Notes: generated by a model from the letters alone, not told the origin. A stretch of 64,000 nucleotides of DNA from Aquimarina macrocephali JAMB N27 (GCF_000520995.1 NZ_JACA01000025.1:20097-84096), one strand, 5' to 3'. Counted from the stretch's first letter, positions 17,166-27,903 are shown. Program-made: numbers and translations.

Positions 17166-18695
17166 TCACTGAATAAAAACAACCTTAGTTATTTTCTCAT
17201 TATTTACCTCATAAATCGCGACAGCACTATAATATTGTTTATTAATGGTTAGAAACTCTTCATCAATAACTACATTACCCATTACAATTCTATTTTTTAT
17301 TTTACAATTGAGATCAGGTGTGGTTTTAAAGAAATTGGTATATCCTTCTTTAATTTTCTCATGACCTTCGTATAAAAATTTGTAAGGGAAATTATACACT
17401 TTTATACCTTTGGTATAAGTGGCAACAAAAGCATCGATATCTCTAGCATTATAGGCATCGAGTTGTTTATTAATGATATTTTCAGAATTCTTTTCAATAT
17501 CATTGTCAGGTTGAGGTCTGATAAAAGTTACCTTAGCAATCTTTCCATTTTCTACTTCGTATACAGAGATCACTTTTACAATTCGATCACTATATGTAAC
17601 ATATTCTTCATCAATTACTTTATTACCAAGTACAATACGATGTTTGATTTCACAAAATAAATTGGGTTCAGTTTTAAATTTTTTATCATAATAAGGACGC
17701 ATGGCTTCTTTGCCTTTGTAACGTACTGTATCTGGATAATCATAAATTAACACATTGTCATTATATGTAGCTAAAAAGGCATCGATATCTTTGGCATTGT
17801 AGGCGTCTAATTGTTTTTGAACAATATGCTCGGGAGAAATATCTGATACCACAGCAAGCATGCTTCCTGAAGTATTTGTTGCTATTCTGGAAATATGACC
17901 GATTTCTTTATCCATAAAAGTATAAAAGGTGTTCCAGCCAGAATCTGTTTTTGGATTAAACTTAAAAACCGTATTTCCTTTCCCCATCAAGATAGTACCA
18001 TCTGGTAGCCAGCAGATATCTTCAGACCCAGGTACTGTATGTATGATTTTTTCGGTGATTCCTGTTATAGGATCAATTGATTTAATTTCCCAATCTTTAT
18101 TTTCTTTACTGATATAGCTAATCAGATTTGTATTAGGTATTTTATGCAACGATCTTCCTATTTTTTTTTGAAACGTATGATTAGTTCCTTTTTTTATATT
18201 AGATACTACCAATGACAATGCATTATCTTCAAGTACAGATGAAACGAGCATGTCTTCATTAAACCAGGTATGATATCCAACTTTAAGTCCTTCTAATAAA
18301 ACTTTAGACTCCCCGGTTTTGTAATCATAACGATAAAGGAGTTGTTTTCCATCTTGATCCAGGCGAATAGAAGAAACTTGATTTTTGTTAGGGATTTTGG
18401 TAGGGGAATATTCACTTCCGTTTTTGGTTTCTGTAACCCAATCTATTTTAGCATTTTTACTATTATATACGACTATATCTGTTTGTTTATTACGGGTAGA
18501 AGAAAACAAAACCATGGTATCATTAAAAATGGAAGGTTGGTTATCATATCCTTTGTTGTTAGATATATTTCTTTGATTGTTAAGTATGATTGTTTTTTCT
18601 TTTTTGATGATATCAAAAAGATATACTTCAGTATCGGTTTGTGAGAAGGTAGGTATTGTAGTGAGTACTACTAAAAGAACAATTATGTACTTCAT
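17166..18695 (-). CDS. Secreted beta-propeller (TolB/WD40-like) protein with two C-terminal SnoaL-like domains
   Basis: The 509-residue product has a signal peptide (1-18) and a TolB/PD40-like propeller region (about 25-275, with repeated DGKQLLYRYD and PDGTILMGKG type blades). Two tandem SnoaL/NTF2-like domains follow (about 285-395 and 405-509). The two domains are clear internal duplicates: KQLDAYNAKDIDAFLATY and KQLDAYNARDIDAFVATY, then GNKVIDEEYVT and GNVVIDEEFLT. SnoaL-like domains are often small-molecule binding or isomerase domains. Here the function is unknown, and it may be a periplasmic sensor or binding protein. Confidence 0.8.
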   Translation of the reverse strand: MKYIIVLLVVLTTIPTFSQTDTEVYLFDIIKKEKTIILNNQRNISNNKGYDNQPSIFNDTMVLFSSTRNKQTDIVVYNSKNAKIDWVTETKNGSEYSPTKIPNKNQVSSIRLDQDGKQLLYRYDYKTGESKVLLEGLKVGYHTWFNEDMLVSSVLEDNALSLVVSNIKKGTNHTFQKKIGRSLHKIPNTNLISYISKENKDWEIKSIDPITGITEKIIHTVPGSEDICWLPDGTILMGKGNTVFKFNPKTDSGWNTFYTFMDKEIGHISRIATNTSGSMLAVVSDISPEHIVQKQLDAYNAKDIDAFLATYNDNVLIYDYPDTVRYKGKEAMRPYYDKKFKTEPNLFCEIKHRIVLGNKVIDEEYVTYSDRIVKVISVYEVENGKIAKVTFIRPQPDNDIEKNSENIINKQLDAYNARDIDAFVATYTKGIKVYNFPYKFLYEGHEKIKEGYTNFFKTTPDLNCKIKNRIVMGNVVIDEEFLTINKQYYSAVAIYEVNNEKITKVVFIQ

Positions 18696-18807
18696 TGTTT
18701 TTATTTTCTAAAATACATTGAAATATTGACGTTATTCTTAAGTAAATGTTAATGTAGAAATGATGTCTATCCTTGGTTTTTAGAAAAAAAGAGAAATGGG
18801 TTTAATC

Positions 18808-18838
18808 AAAAAACCCAGAGCATAAAGCTCCGGGTTTT
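18808..18838 (-). terminator. Intrinsic terminator after the SusC/SusD operon
   Basis: The hairpin AACCCaGAGC / GCTCcGGGTT has a 5-base loop and one mismatch. On the minus strand it is followed by TTTTTTG. It lies about 65 bases past the stop of the DUF4302 gene and fits the end of the four-gene uptake operon. Confidence 0.75.
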
Positions 18839-18901
18839 CGAAAGTTGAGTTAGAAAGGCTATTGAGGGAACAATAGTCAATTGTGTATATTGTTGATAAG
18901 A

Positions 18902-20239
18902 TTAGATTCCATACACGGAGAATCTAAAATTTGGGAAATTCACATTCGTAAGTTGAAATGATGGATTAAAGGCAAAAGTACTTTCATCGGTTTCTTGTAT
19001 GTACCATCCTCCTGTATCGATTAACAAAAGAAGTACACTTACAACATCATCGACAGGATCTGTTGCACCAAGGAATGTAAGAGTAAGTTTTTCTCCTGGG
19101 GTTTTTGTAAAATTAAAGGCAGCAATTAGAGGTCCGTTAGGTCCGGAAACTCCTCTAAATTCTATACCATGAACACCAGCGCCGAATTGATTCATTCTGA
19201 TATCTAAACCAAACGCATTAACACTTTTAAGTAAGTGTAAAAAGTCGGGAGAAGTTTGCTCAAGGAAATTACGAGAAGTATCATCAAAATATAAATATCT
19301 AGGAAACCTCGTATCAAAAGTATCTACATCGGTAGAGAATAAGGAAGGAACCGGTGCGGTAGCAACAGGAGCCAGATCATAACCAATAACAGTGTTTAAT
19401 CCACCATCTGCAGAAACGAAAGTATTGGTAGCTTCATCAAAAGTAAAGCTAGAAATATCCGAGCCATTTACTTGTAAAGCAGTTCCAAAATTAAATCCAA
19501 TATCAGTACCAGCTATAGGGTAATTAACAGATTCTATATTTCCTGTTGATTGATTAAAAGTTGTAATTATTCCTAATCTTTCAAATTCTGCAAAAGAGAA
19601 TGTACCTTGAAACAAAGGAGGGTCTGTAGCTCCTGCATTAGGATCAGTAACAATTATATTTCTAAGGAAACGGTTACTATCATGCCCTAAAGCTATCTCT
19701 TCATAAGATTCTCTTGCATTTGTAACGCGTTCTTTTTCTCCTTGGGTTGCTTTTTCAAAGACAATTGTAGTGATATCATCTTCATCGGTATCGGTTTTAC
19801 TTCTAAACTCGATTCGTTCCGTTTCAACTTTTTGAAAAATAAATTCAAATTCTGCTTTTAAACTAAACCCATTGGTTTCAAAAAGATTATGAAAAGTAGA
19901 ATAGTTCTCGAATACTAATTCTGGAAAATGAGCTTTTCCTACTCTATAAGTAGTTTCAAAATCTTGTGCTCCCAGAGCATGATCAGAAACAATTTCTACA
20001 GTATTATCCTCATTAAAATCTAAGAAAATATTATAAAAACCTACACTGTTATTGGGTTGGTAAACAAGTTTCCATCCAAATTCTGCATCTGTAAGTGTTT
20101 TTTTGTAGCCTTTTAAAAGAGCATCAACACGGCTATCCACGTTTTGATCAAATAGCGGTTCTACTTCATTATCGGTACTACAGGCCATAAAACCCAGAGT
20201 AATCAATAGTAATGTATATATTTTTATGTTTTTTAACAT
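18902..20239 (-). CDS. DUF4302 lipoprotein of SusC/SusD locus
   Basis: The 445-residue product has a lipoprotein signal (lipobox MACS, C20) and matches the pattern of DUF4302 proteins (RVDALLKGYKKTLTDAEFGW near the N-terminus, then a beta-rich body). DUF4302 lipoproteins are typically found downstream of SusC/SusD pairs that also carry a zinc-metallohydrolase lipoprotein, as here, and are probably on the cell surface. Their biochemical role is not known. It lies 17 bases after the metallohydrolase gene. Confidence 0.85.
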   Translation of the reverse strand: MLKNIKIYTLLLITLGFMACSTDNEVEPLFDQNVDSRVDALLKGYKKTLTDAEFGWKLVYQPNNSVGFYNIFLDFNEDNTVEIVSDHALGAQDFETTYRVGKAHFPELVFENYSTFHNLFETNGFSLKAEFEFIFQKVETERIEFRSKTDTDEDDITTIVFEKATQGEKERVTNARESYEEIALGHDSNRFLRNIIVTDPNAGATDPPLFQGTFSFAEFERLGIITTFNQSTGNIESVNYPIAGTDIGFNFGTALQVNGSDISSFTFDEATNTFVSADGGLNTVIGYDLAPVATAPVPSLFSTDVDTFDTRFPRYLYFDDTSRNFLEQTSPDFLHLLKSVNAFGLDIRMNQFGAGVHGIEFRGVSGPNGPLIAAFNFTKTPGEKLTLTFLGATDPVDDVVSVLLLLIDTGGWYIQETDESTFAFNPSFQLTNVNFPNFRFSVYGI

Positions 20240-20256
20240 GTCGTTCTAATGTTTAA

Positions 20257-21198
20257 TTAGTTAATACTGTTTAGAAATTCATCTCTCACTGTTAAAAGAT
20301 CGATTCCTACATCTTCTTTCATATATTTTACTACAGCATCATATTTTTGTTTAATACGAGCTTTTCCTGTATTTATTTCAGCACAGTTAGCCGGAGCTCC
20401 CATAGCAGAGCAGTCAATAGGAGTAATATATGTAGCTTCAAAAACAGCGGGATCAGTAGTAACAATACGAGCTATTATTTCTGCAAAATCTTCTCCTACA
20501 GCAGAAGTGCCATAAGGAGTTACCATACCTCTTACAATTGCGTTGTTTATTGATGCAGCACTGTTTTCGTCCCCACCTGCAATTAGAGTTGTCCATGTTC
20601 CTTGCGATGTATAATCATCACTTGATATTTTGAAAAAAGATTCTACATCAAAATTAAAATTCTGATCTACAATATGTGCAAATTCATGATGTAAGGTTCT
20701 AAATGTTTGTATAATCCATGCAGTATTATCAGGAGCAAAATTATTAGCCTGTGTAAGTGTTACTCTTACCCCAGCATCTGCAACCCCAAGTGTGATCGTA
20801 CCATCACCGTTAAATAGAGGAGAACCTATTAAAACAATTTCTGCGGGGAAATAAGTTTTTAAAAAGCTTTCTCCTTGATCTGATGCTTTGTTATAAGGCT
20901 CGATCCAGGCTTGCTTGATTAATTCAGCAATAGGTTGTACTACCTCTCTACGTGGTGGTACAGCAGATTTTGTTGGATCTATATAACGATCTACAAATTT
21001 ATAGATTACATCACATCCGTATGGATCTCTAAACTCTTTTTTAAGGAATATATCAAGTGGATCGGTTGATTCAGCTTCTCCTTCAAATATAGTTGTTGGT
21101 TGTAATGTTTCTTCTCTATCACATCCAGATAGTACTACTAAACCTAGGATGATAAACAATATTTGCTTTATTAATATTTTTGGTGTTTTCATAATCAA
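20257..21198 (-). CDS. SusC/D-associated zinc metallohydrolase lipoprotein
   Basis: The 313-residue product has a lipoprotein signal (lipobox LSGC near 25) and a zinc motif HEFAHIVDQNFNF (HExxH near 170). The context, between SusD and DUF4302 in a TonB-dependent uptake operon, is that of the 'substrate import-associated zinc metallohydrolase lipoprotein' family. It probably cleaves a peptide or other bound substrate at the cell surface before import. The substrate is not established. The spacing to SusD is only 5 bases. Confidence 0.9.
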   Translation of the reverse strand: MIMKTPKILIKQILFIILGLVVLSGCDREETLQPTTIFEGEAESTDPLDIFLKKEFRDPYGCDVIYKFVDRYIDPTKSAVPPRREVVQPIAELIKQAWIEPYNKASDQGESFLKTYFPAEIVLIGSPLFNGDGTITLGVADAGVRVTLTQANNFAPDNTAWIIQTFRTLHHEFAHIVDQNFNFDVESFFKISSDDYTSQGTWTTLIAGGDENSAASINNAIVRGMVTPYGTSAVGEDFAEIIARIVTTDPAVFEATYITPIDCSAMGAPANCAEINTGKARIKQKYDAVVKYMKEDVGIDLLTVRDEFLNSIN

Positions 21199-21203
21199 TA
21201 TTT

Positions 21204-22685
21204 TTATCTAGGGTTAGGGGTTAATCCAAATGAAACAGCGTCATCTGGAATTTGCAAAGCTTTTCTTAGATCGTTGGTAGTGAGTTCAAAAGTTCCTCCA
21301 CCTTCACTTACAGGTAATACATGAGTAACAGGAAGATTAAATCTTTTGATATCAAACCAACGTAACCCGTGATCAATGAATTCTTTCTTTCTCTCATCTA
21401 ATAATAACTGAGTAATAGCATCAGTTTCACTAGTTGCAGAATAGAATGTAACAAGAGCGGCAAGATCAGTATATTGATTTCCTGCATATCTATTATTAGC
21501 AATCAAATTAATATCTGCCAATGCTGCAGCCTGATCACCTAGAAACAAGTTGGCTTCAGCTCTATTTAATATTACTTCTTCTCCTTTTAATTCTTGAGAG
21601 ATGTGATAAGCAAGCCCTGAATTAGACGAAAGGTTCTCTCTAAAGAAATATTCTCTAAGTCTAGAAAGGTATCTTGAGTCGGTTCCTACATTCCATACCC
21701 CTGTAGAGGTTCTTGCATCTGCTACATTAAAAATATTAGCAAATAAATTATTAAGTTCTGCATTATTCAACCTATATCCAATACTACGACGTTGAAATGT
21801 GCTAAATTTTTGAATAACCAATACATTACTTTCATCTTCTGGATCACCATATTTATCCGCAATATCATTATAACCAGACCCGGTAAGAGTAGCATAATCT
21901 TTCACGAAAATTTCAGGAGCACCTCCTAAGAATAGATCACTGTATTTTTTACAATTGGTATAATCTTTTTTCCATAAGTAGAACCTTGATGCAAAAGCCT
22001 GAGCAGCTTTTTTTGTAAAATGATATTTTTTTGTTCCAATGAAAAAGTCATCGTTTATAAGGGCTAATCCTTCTAATAAATCTTTTTCAACAAGATCATA
22101 AACTTCAGCCACTGTATTACGTTTGTAACTTGGTAGAAATTCTGTCTCAGGCTCTAATACATAAGGTACTCCTAGGTTAGAAGAAGCACTTTGATCATAG
22201 TGCAAACCAAACATGTTAACCAGCATAAAATGATTATATGCTCTGGAAAGGAGAGCTTCTCCTTTTACTGCATTTTTTAAATTTTGTTCTCCTTCAAGAT
22301 TATCAATTACAGCTAGTACTTCATTAGTTTGTGCAATTGCTTCATATGTTTGATCCCAAAAATATGTTGGAGTATCCTGAAAAATAGCGGTTACATTATC
22401 CCAAGTATATATTTGAGTATCTTGTAAACGTATAGTATTTCCTCCCGAAGTTTGTACAACACCTTCAGAATCAGGATTTCCTGTTGGGCCTACTAAATCG
22501 GTATATGCATCTGTAAAAGCATAACTAGCTTGTGAGTATGCATCTGCGATAATTTTGGCAGCTTTTTCAACCGTATCTAGCTCTAATCTGTCATCAGGAG
22601 CTTCATCTAAATAATTCTCACAACTTGTACCTAAGGTTACAAGAAGTAGCAATAATATATATGATGTTAATTTATAGTTCTTCAT
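21204..22685 (-). CDS. RagB/SusD family nutrient-uptake surface lipoprotein
   Basis: The 493-residue product has a lipoprotein signal (lipobox GTSC near 22) and the SusD helical TPR-type fold (LLSRAYNHFMLVNMFGLHY near 145-163, ending in a C-terminal RKEFIDHGLRWFDIKRFNLP segment typical of the family). SusD lipoproteins cap the SusC barrel and capture the ligand. The gene follows the SusC gene by 12 bases. Confidence 0.95.
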   Translation of the reverse strand: MKNYKLTSYILLLLLVTLGTSCENYLDEAPDDRLELDTVEKAAKIIADAYSQASYAFTDAYTDLVGPTGNPDSEGVVQTSGGNTIRLQDTQIYTWDNVTAIFQDTPTYFWDQTYEAIAQTNEVLAVIDNLEGEQNLKNAVKGEALLSRAYNHFMLVNMFGLHYDQSASSNLGVPYVLEPETEFLPSYKRNTVAEVYDLVEKDLLEGLALINDDFFIGTKKYHFTKKAAQAFASRFYLWKKDYTNCKKYSDLFLGGAPEIFVKDYATLTGSGYNDIADKYGDPEDESNVLVIQKFSTFQRRSIGYRLNNAELNNLFANIFNVADARTSTGVWNVGTDSRYLSRLREYFFRENLSSNSGLAYHISQELKGEEVILNRAEANLFLGDQAAALADINLIANNRYAGNQYTDLAALVTFYSATSETDAITQLLLDERKKEFIDHGLRWFDIKRFNLPVTHVLPVSEGGGTFELTTNDLRKALQIPDDAVSFGLTPNPR

Positions 22686-22697
22686 AATTAATCTTTT

Positions 22698-25600
22698 TTA
22701 GAATCCAACATTAAGTGAAAGAGAAACAGTTTTAGCTACTGGTAATGCAGCTCCTCCAGAATTAAAGAATTCAGGATCCTGACCGTTTAACGCTTTGTCA
22801 GAGTATAGTAAGAATAAATTCTCTCCTTGTATACGAATTCCTGCTGAGGTAAGACCTAGCTTTTTAGCATATGCAGAAGGTACTGTATATCCTAATGCTA
22901 TAGATCTCATACGAGCATACGTACCGTCTACCACTCTTAAATCACTGTTGTTATATAATTGGTATGCATTGTCACCGGCAAATACAACACCATTATTAAC
23001 AAAACCATTAAGTTGGCTTATTAAAACACGATTATCTAATATAGCAGGGATGTTGGTTACATTTTCATCTCCTGGAACCGCCCACCTATTAACTAATTCT
23101 CCAGGAAGAGAATTGAAATCTGTATATGCAGCATCAAAATTGCTATTTAAACGAATTTTGTAATCAAATTTAAATGAAATGTTTGTAGATAAAGTAAAAC
23201 CACCATATTTGAAAGTGTTATTAAGTCCACCTGCTCCTCTTGGTTGAGTAGGACCTTCATACTTTAGTATTTTTTCAATATCGTCTCTACTTTGAAGATC
23301 TATATTGGTTACTCTATTATTATCAGCATCAAAGAACGTTGGTATACCAAATTCATTTAATCCGGCAAAACGAACCGAGTATAGTGCAGAGATTTCACGA
23401 CCAGTGAATGGAGCACCCGCTGGTGATATTAGATCTACTAAACGAGGATCAAATTGAAGTTCTTTTACTTCTTCGGTGTTATAACCTACATTAATATTAG
23501 TAGACCATTCGAATTTATCTGTTTTTAGATTAACAGTAGATAAAGTAAATTCATATCCCTCTACAGCTAAATCAGCATAATTTCCTCTTTTAAATGCTTG
23601 ACCACCTACACCACTCGTTTTAATATCTCCAATAAGATCAAACGAATTACGGTTATAGTAACCCAGTTCACCGGCAACTCGGTTATTAAACATAGAGAAC
23701 TCTAATCCAACACTAAATTCTTTAAGTTTTTCAAAAGTTAAATCAGAATTTTCTAATGAATTAATTCTAATTATACTTTCTTGATCTTGAGGTCGTAATG
23801 GTATTTGACCTCTTAAATCAAGAGAAGCACTTGTATTAGAAGGGCCTCTACCTCCTGATAAACCATAAGTAGCTTTTAATTTTAAAAGATTTACCCAATC
23901 AGCTTTGAAGAAATCTTCTCTATCAATGTTCCATGCCCCACTAATATTATAGTTTGTAAGATATCTTGCTTTAGGACTTGACCCTTGTAGGTTGGACCCA
24001 TCATATCTTAAAGTACCGTTAATAGTGTACTTGTTTTTTAAAGTGTACCCTGCATTAAAGAAAAAACCAGTAAAACGATCTCTAAAATTTTCAATATCAA
24101 AATATTGATCGTTATTATCGATTAATTGATCAATAGCATCTGGATTAGTATTAATCAAATATCCGTTTTGATAAGAGATACCGATACCATTATATTCTCT
24201 ACGTTGTCTTGTAGAAGATTTTATTTCTTGACCCAAAAGGAATGTAAATTGATGATTATCCCCTATGTATGGATTCCATGAAATAGAATTTCTCCAATAT
24301 ACATAGTCTAAAATATCTTCATTAAAGACATTTATACCACCTTCTGGTAATATAGAGAAAGGAGGTCTGGTTAAATTATCTCTATCTTGATATAAGAAAG
24401 GATTTACATTTGCCAAAACGCCTTCATCTGCTCTAAATGCTTCTGCCTGATTAGATTTGTCACCAATAATATGCTCTCTTTGAGTAATCGCTTTACGATA
24501 GTTAAAAGTAGAAGTAGCAGTTAAGTTATTAGTGATTTTATAATTTAAATCTGTTTGAAAAGTAATATCAGTTACGTCAATATCAACATAATTATTGTCT
24601 AATTCATGAATGATATTAAAAGGTGCATAGTTTTTTCTAAAGAATTCTAAATTACCATTTTCATCGTATGGTGTAACACTTCTACTATTGGTTAAAGAAA
24701 AGCTATAAGGGTTGATCTCAAACTCACGTTCAAATTCACCTGTTAATGGGTTTAGTGATCTATCATTGGTTCCTGGAGCTTTCTGTTTTCTAAAACTCCC
24801 TGTTAATGAGGTGTTTATAGAGAATTTTTCAGAAAGATTAAACTTGGTGTTTAACTTTGTAGTATATCGTTGTGCATTATCTCCAATCGTTTGTCCCTGA
24901 TCATTAAGGTAACTAGCTGAGAAATAGTAAATAGCATCATCACTACCACCAGATATACTTAAAGAATGATTTTGTTGTAATGATAAATCATTAAAAAGGG
25001 TTTCAAACCAATCTGTATTGGCTACTTGATAACGTCTGAAAAAACTATCTGATAATTGTCCGTTAGCTCCTATTTCTACATTATTCGTTCTTCTTTCGTT
25101 ATAATATTGCCCTAAAACACCATAAGATTCGGCAAGTTGTGCTGTTGTAAGATCGATTAATCCTTTTTCTACCAATTCGGCATATACAGATAATTCTTGT
25201 TGAGAATTTAATACATTAAAGTTTGTATATCGAGGTCTCAATCTATAAGCAAAATTATTACTGTAGCTTACTCTTAATCCACCTCTTTTACCTTTTTTGG
25301 TTGTGATTACAATTACACCATTCTTTGCACGTGCTCCATATAAAGCTGTTGCAGACGCATCTTTTAGAATAGAGAAACTTTGAATATCATCTGGGTTTAA
25401 TCCAGCGATAGAGGAACCAATTAATGAATTGATATCTCCAGAAGCTAAATCTTCCTGATTTAATTCTACATTATCTTCCAAAATTACACCATCAACCACC
25501 CAAATTGGGTTATTGTTACCATTAAGGGATGTATTACCTCTAATTCTAATTCTTGGTGATGCACCAAATGAACCAGAAACATTATCTACAACTACCCCAG

Positions 25601-26429
25601 CATCTCTACCTTCTAGAAGTCTTGATGCATCAGAAACTCCATCAATTTTAATATCTTCCAGGTTAAGCTTTGTAGCAACCCCGGCAAAAAGACGGCGATC
25701 TACTTTTTTATAACCATCTGTTATTATGACTTCGTCTAGTGACTCTACAGATTCTTTTAATACAAATTGAAATTTTGTTTTATTCTTATCTGTGATCGTA
25801 ATAGTTTGAGTTTCGTAACCTAAGTTTTCGATCTTAATTACATCTGATACCGAAACTCGCATTGTAAAATTTCCATCAAAGTCTGTAACTACTCCTTGGG
25901 TAGTTCCTTGTATAGATACAGTAGACCCGGGAATGGGAAGACCATTTTTGTCAACAACCTGTCCATTAATTTCAAAACCTTTCTGTGGTTTTACCAGCGC
26001 AGATTGTCGTTTTTTGATTGTTGGAATATTAGAACTAACCACTTTTTTTACCAATACAATTTGCTTATCTACTATTTTATAAGAGACATTGGTGTTCTTA
26101 AATATTCTATCTAAAATATATTCTACTCTTTTGTTAGAAACTTTAAAAGATACCTTTCTTTTGGTATTCACCTCAGCATCCTTAAAAAACACTTTAAATT
26201 CTGTTTTTTGTTGTATTAAATCAAATACTCTCTCAATTGTAAAGTTTTTCACATCAAGTGAAATCTTCGTGTTTTGAGAATAAGTATTTGCGTTTATTCT
26301 AAATAGAGACAATATAATTAATAGTATTGTTAGCCTCATTTTCAAATTAAATATTAATTTTGCCACACCATTTGTGTGGTTTTGTCTAATTATTTTCATA
26401 TTTTTAATATGATTTAATGATTGAACCAT
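22698..26429 (-). CDS. SusC/RagA TonB-linked outer-membrane receptor with STN signalling domain
   Basis: The 1243-residue product has a signal region (about 31-50) and an STN domain (about 52-130, ISLDVKNFTIERVFDLIQQ). A carboxypeptidase-regulatory-like domain (about 150-235), a plug (about 240-380) and a large C-terminal barrel follow. The STN domain is the part that signals through FecR to an ECF sigma factor in TonB-dependent transducers, and both partners are encoded just upstream. An internal ATG at residue 11 (MKIIRQNH) is an alternative start. The transported substrate is unknown. Confidence 0.96.
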   Translation of the reverse strand: MVQSLNHIKNMKIIRQNHTNGVAKLIFNLKMRLTILLIILSLFRINANTYSQNTKISLDVKNFTIERVFDLIQQKTEFKVFFKDAEVNTKRKVSFKVSNKRVEYILDRIFKNTNVSYKIVDKQIVLVKKVVSSNIPTIKKRQSALVKPQKGFEINGQVVDKNGLPIPGSTVSIQGTTQGVVTDFDGNFTMRVSVSDVIKIENLGYETQTITITDKNKTKFQFVLKESVESLDEVIITDGYKKVDRRLFAGVATKLNLEDIKIDGVSDASRLLEGRDAGVVVDNVSGSFGASPRIRIRGNTSLNGNNNPIWVVDGVILEDNVELNQEDLASGDINSLIGSSIAGLNPDDIQSFSILKDASATALYGARAKNGVIVITTKKGKRGGLRVSYSNNFAYRLRPRYTNFNVLNSQQELSVYAELVEKGLIDLTTAQLAESYGVLGQYYNERRTNNVEIGANGQLSDSFFRRYQVANTDWFETLFNDLSLQQNHSLSISGGSDDAIYYFSASYLNDQGQTIGDNAQRYTTKLNTKFNLSEKFSINTSLTGSFRKQKAPGTNDRSLNPLTGEFEREFEINPYSFSLTNSRSVTPYDENGNLEFFRKNYAPFNIIHELDNNYVDIDVTDITFQTDLNYKITNNLTATSTFNYRKAITQREHIIGDKSNQAEAFRADEGVLANVNPFLYQDRDNLTRPPFSILPEGGINVFNEDILDYVYWRNSISWNPYIGDNHQFTFLLGQEIKSSTRQRREYNGIGISYQNGYLINTNPDAIDQLIDNNDQYFDIENFRDRFTGFFFNAGYTLKNKYTINGTLRYDGSNLQGSSPKARYLTNYNISGAWNIDREDFFKADWVNLLKLKATYGLSGGRGPSNTSASLDLRGQIPLRPQDQESIIRINSLENSDLTFEKLKEFSVGLEFSMFNNRVAGELGYYNRNSFDLIGDIKTSGVGGQAFKRGNYADLAVEGYEFTLSTVNLKTDKFEWSTNINVGYNTEEVKELQFDPRLVDLISPAGAPFTGREISALYSVRFAGLNEFGIPTFFDADNNRVTNIDLQSRDDIEKILKYEGPTQPRGAGGLNNTFKYGGFTLSTNISFKFDYKIRLNSNFDAAYTDFNSLPGELVNRWAVPGDENVTNIPAILDNRVLISQLNGFVNNGVVFAGDNAYQLYNNSDLRVVDGTYARMRSIALGYTVPSAYAKKLGLTSAGIRIQGENLFLLYSDKALNGQDPEFFNSGGAALPVAKTVSLSLNVGF

Positions 26430-26450
26430 TGTTAAATTACGCTTACTCTA

Positions 26451-26480
26451 AATCGGGAGATGTTGCAGCATTTCTCGATT
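26451..26480. terminator. Hairpin between FecR and SusC genes
   Basis: A 12-bp hairpin AATCGGGAGATG / CATTTCTCGATT with a 6-base loop and two G-T wobbles lies between the FecR stop and the SusC start. The T-run is on the + strand. On the minus strand only a weak TTTA follows. It may partly terminate FecR transcripts or act in the SusC leader. Confidence 0.4.
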
Positions 26481-26522
26481 TTTTTTGTTTATTAGTCATT
26501 TTGGAAACATACTTTTTTTGTT

Positions 26523-27692
26523 TTAGGGATTAATAATTATTTCATTTTCTTTGATGGTAAAATTAAAGAAGGTATTGCTTTTAAAGGTTTTTAATACGTC
26601 TTCTATATTTTCTACATCAAACTGACCTGTGAATTTTTCTTTCTTTATTTTTGGGTAATTTATTGTTATTTTCTTGTCATAAGATCTCTCCAGTTTCTTA
26701 ATTATATTCTCAAAACTTTCATTCTTAAACAATAATATTCCATCAACCCAAGCAGTATAATTTTCTGTTTTTACTGTAGAAATATTTAAATTCTGACCTG
26801 ATTTTAAAAGACTAGCCTTCTGATTTGGCTTAAGTATTTGATCGGTATCTTTATTAAATCGGTCTTTATTTTTAAATACACCTACACTACCTTCTACCAG
26901 AACAACCTCAGAAAATGGATCATCAGTGTAAGAAGAGACATTAAACTTTGTCCCTAAAACTTCAGTTTTAATACCATTGGTAGATACAATGAATGGAGCT
27001 TCTTCATTTCGGGCAACTTCAAAATAGGCTTCACCAGATAATTCTACTTCACGAACTTGTCCGGCAATAAAACGCACGGGAAATTTTAATGTAGAACCTG
27101 CATTAACATGAACTATTGTACCATCAGATAGTTCTAATTGAAATTTTCTTCCATAAGGTACTTTTAATGTGTTGATACTTGGTTTTACCTCAGCAATGTT
27201 GTTTTTTTCGTTTTGGTATACTATTTTACCTTTTTCCTGAACTCCTACTACAGTACCATCGTTATTTTTAATTTCTTTAAATAACTCATTCTCCTGTATA
27301 GTTTCAAGACTGCCATCGCTTAGTTGTAATGTTACTTCATTTGAAGTAGAACCGGTGCCAAAAAAAGTGTTGTTGTAGTATAAAGTAGCACTAATTATAA
27401 GCCCTACAAAAACTGCAGCATATTTTAAATAATTATTGATTCTATTTTTGCGGGTTTTAGTACGAGATTTTGTACTTTGTATTTGTTTTTGGAATAATGA
27501 TGATGCTTTTTGATTATCAAAATCGTTTTTACCTAATTGGATGTAATGATCAGTGATAATGTATTTTTTAAATTCATTTAAATTTTCTTCATCATTCAAT
27601 AGTTTTTTGAACTCGGTGAGTTCTCGTTCGGACATCTCATTATTTAGGTATTTTAGTATTTGATTTATATCCAAATCTTTGTTTTTTTTCAT
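26523..27692 (-). CDS. FecR family anti-sigma factor
   Basis: The 389-residue protein has a cytosolic N-terminal sigma-binding part (1-85), a single membrane helix at about 90-106 (YAAVFVGLIISATLYY) and a periplasmic FecR domain (about 170-300, LKVPYGRKFQLELSDGTIVH). A C-terminal STN-contacting domain (about 315-389) follows. It sits between the divergent ECF sigma gene and the SusC receptor gene, forming the usual receptor to FecR to sigma signalling chain. Confidence 0.93.
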   Translation of the reverse strand: MKKNKDLDINQILKYLNNEMSERELTEFKKLLNDEENLNEFKKYIITDHYIQLGKNDFDNQKASSLFQKQIQSTKSRTKTRKNRINNYLKYAAVFVGLIISATLYYNNTFFGTGSTSNEVTLQLSDGSLETIQENELFKEIKNNDGTVVGVQEKGKIVYQNEKNNIAEVKPSINTLKVPYGRKFQLELSDGTIVHVNAGSTLKFPVRFIAGQVREVELSGEAYFEVARNEEAPFIVSTNGIKTEVLGTKFNVSSYTDDPFSEVVLVEGSVGVFKNKDRFNKDTDQILKPNQKASLLKSGQNLNISTVKTENYTAWVDGILLFKNESFENIIKKLERSYDKKITINYPKIKKEKFTGQFDVENIEDVLKTFKSNTFFNFTIKENEIIINP

Positions 27693-27903
27693 GCGAATTA
27701 TTGGCTTATTTATAGTTAAGACTTGAAAAAAATAAAAAACCCTTACTTCTGAAACTATTTTTTTTATTATTTATGTAAAGTTTTTGTTAATTGTTTTAGG
27801 ATAGGGTTTAAAAATGAGTTAAAAAAAGAGTGCTATAAAGAACGAGACCCAAATAGAGGAACTTAAGAGAGGTAATGAATTTGTATACAGGCATTTATAT
27901 GAG

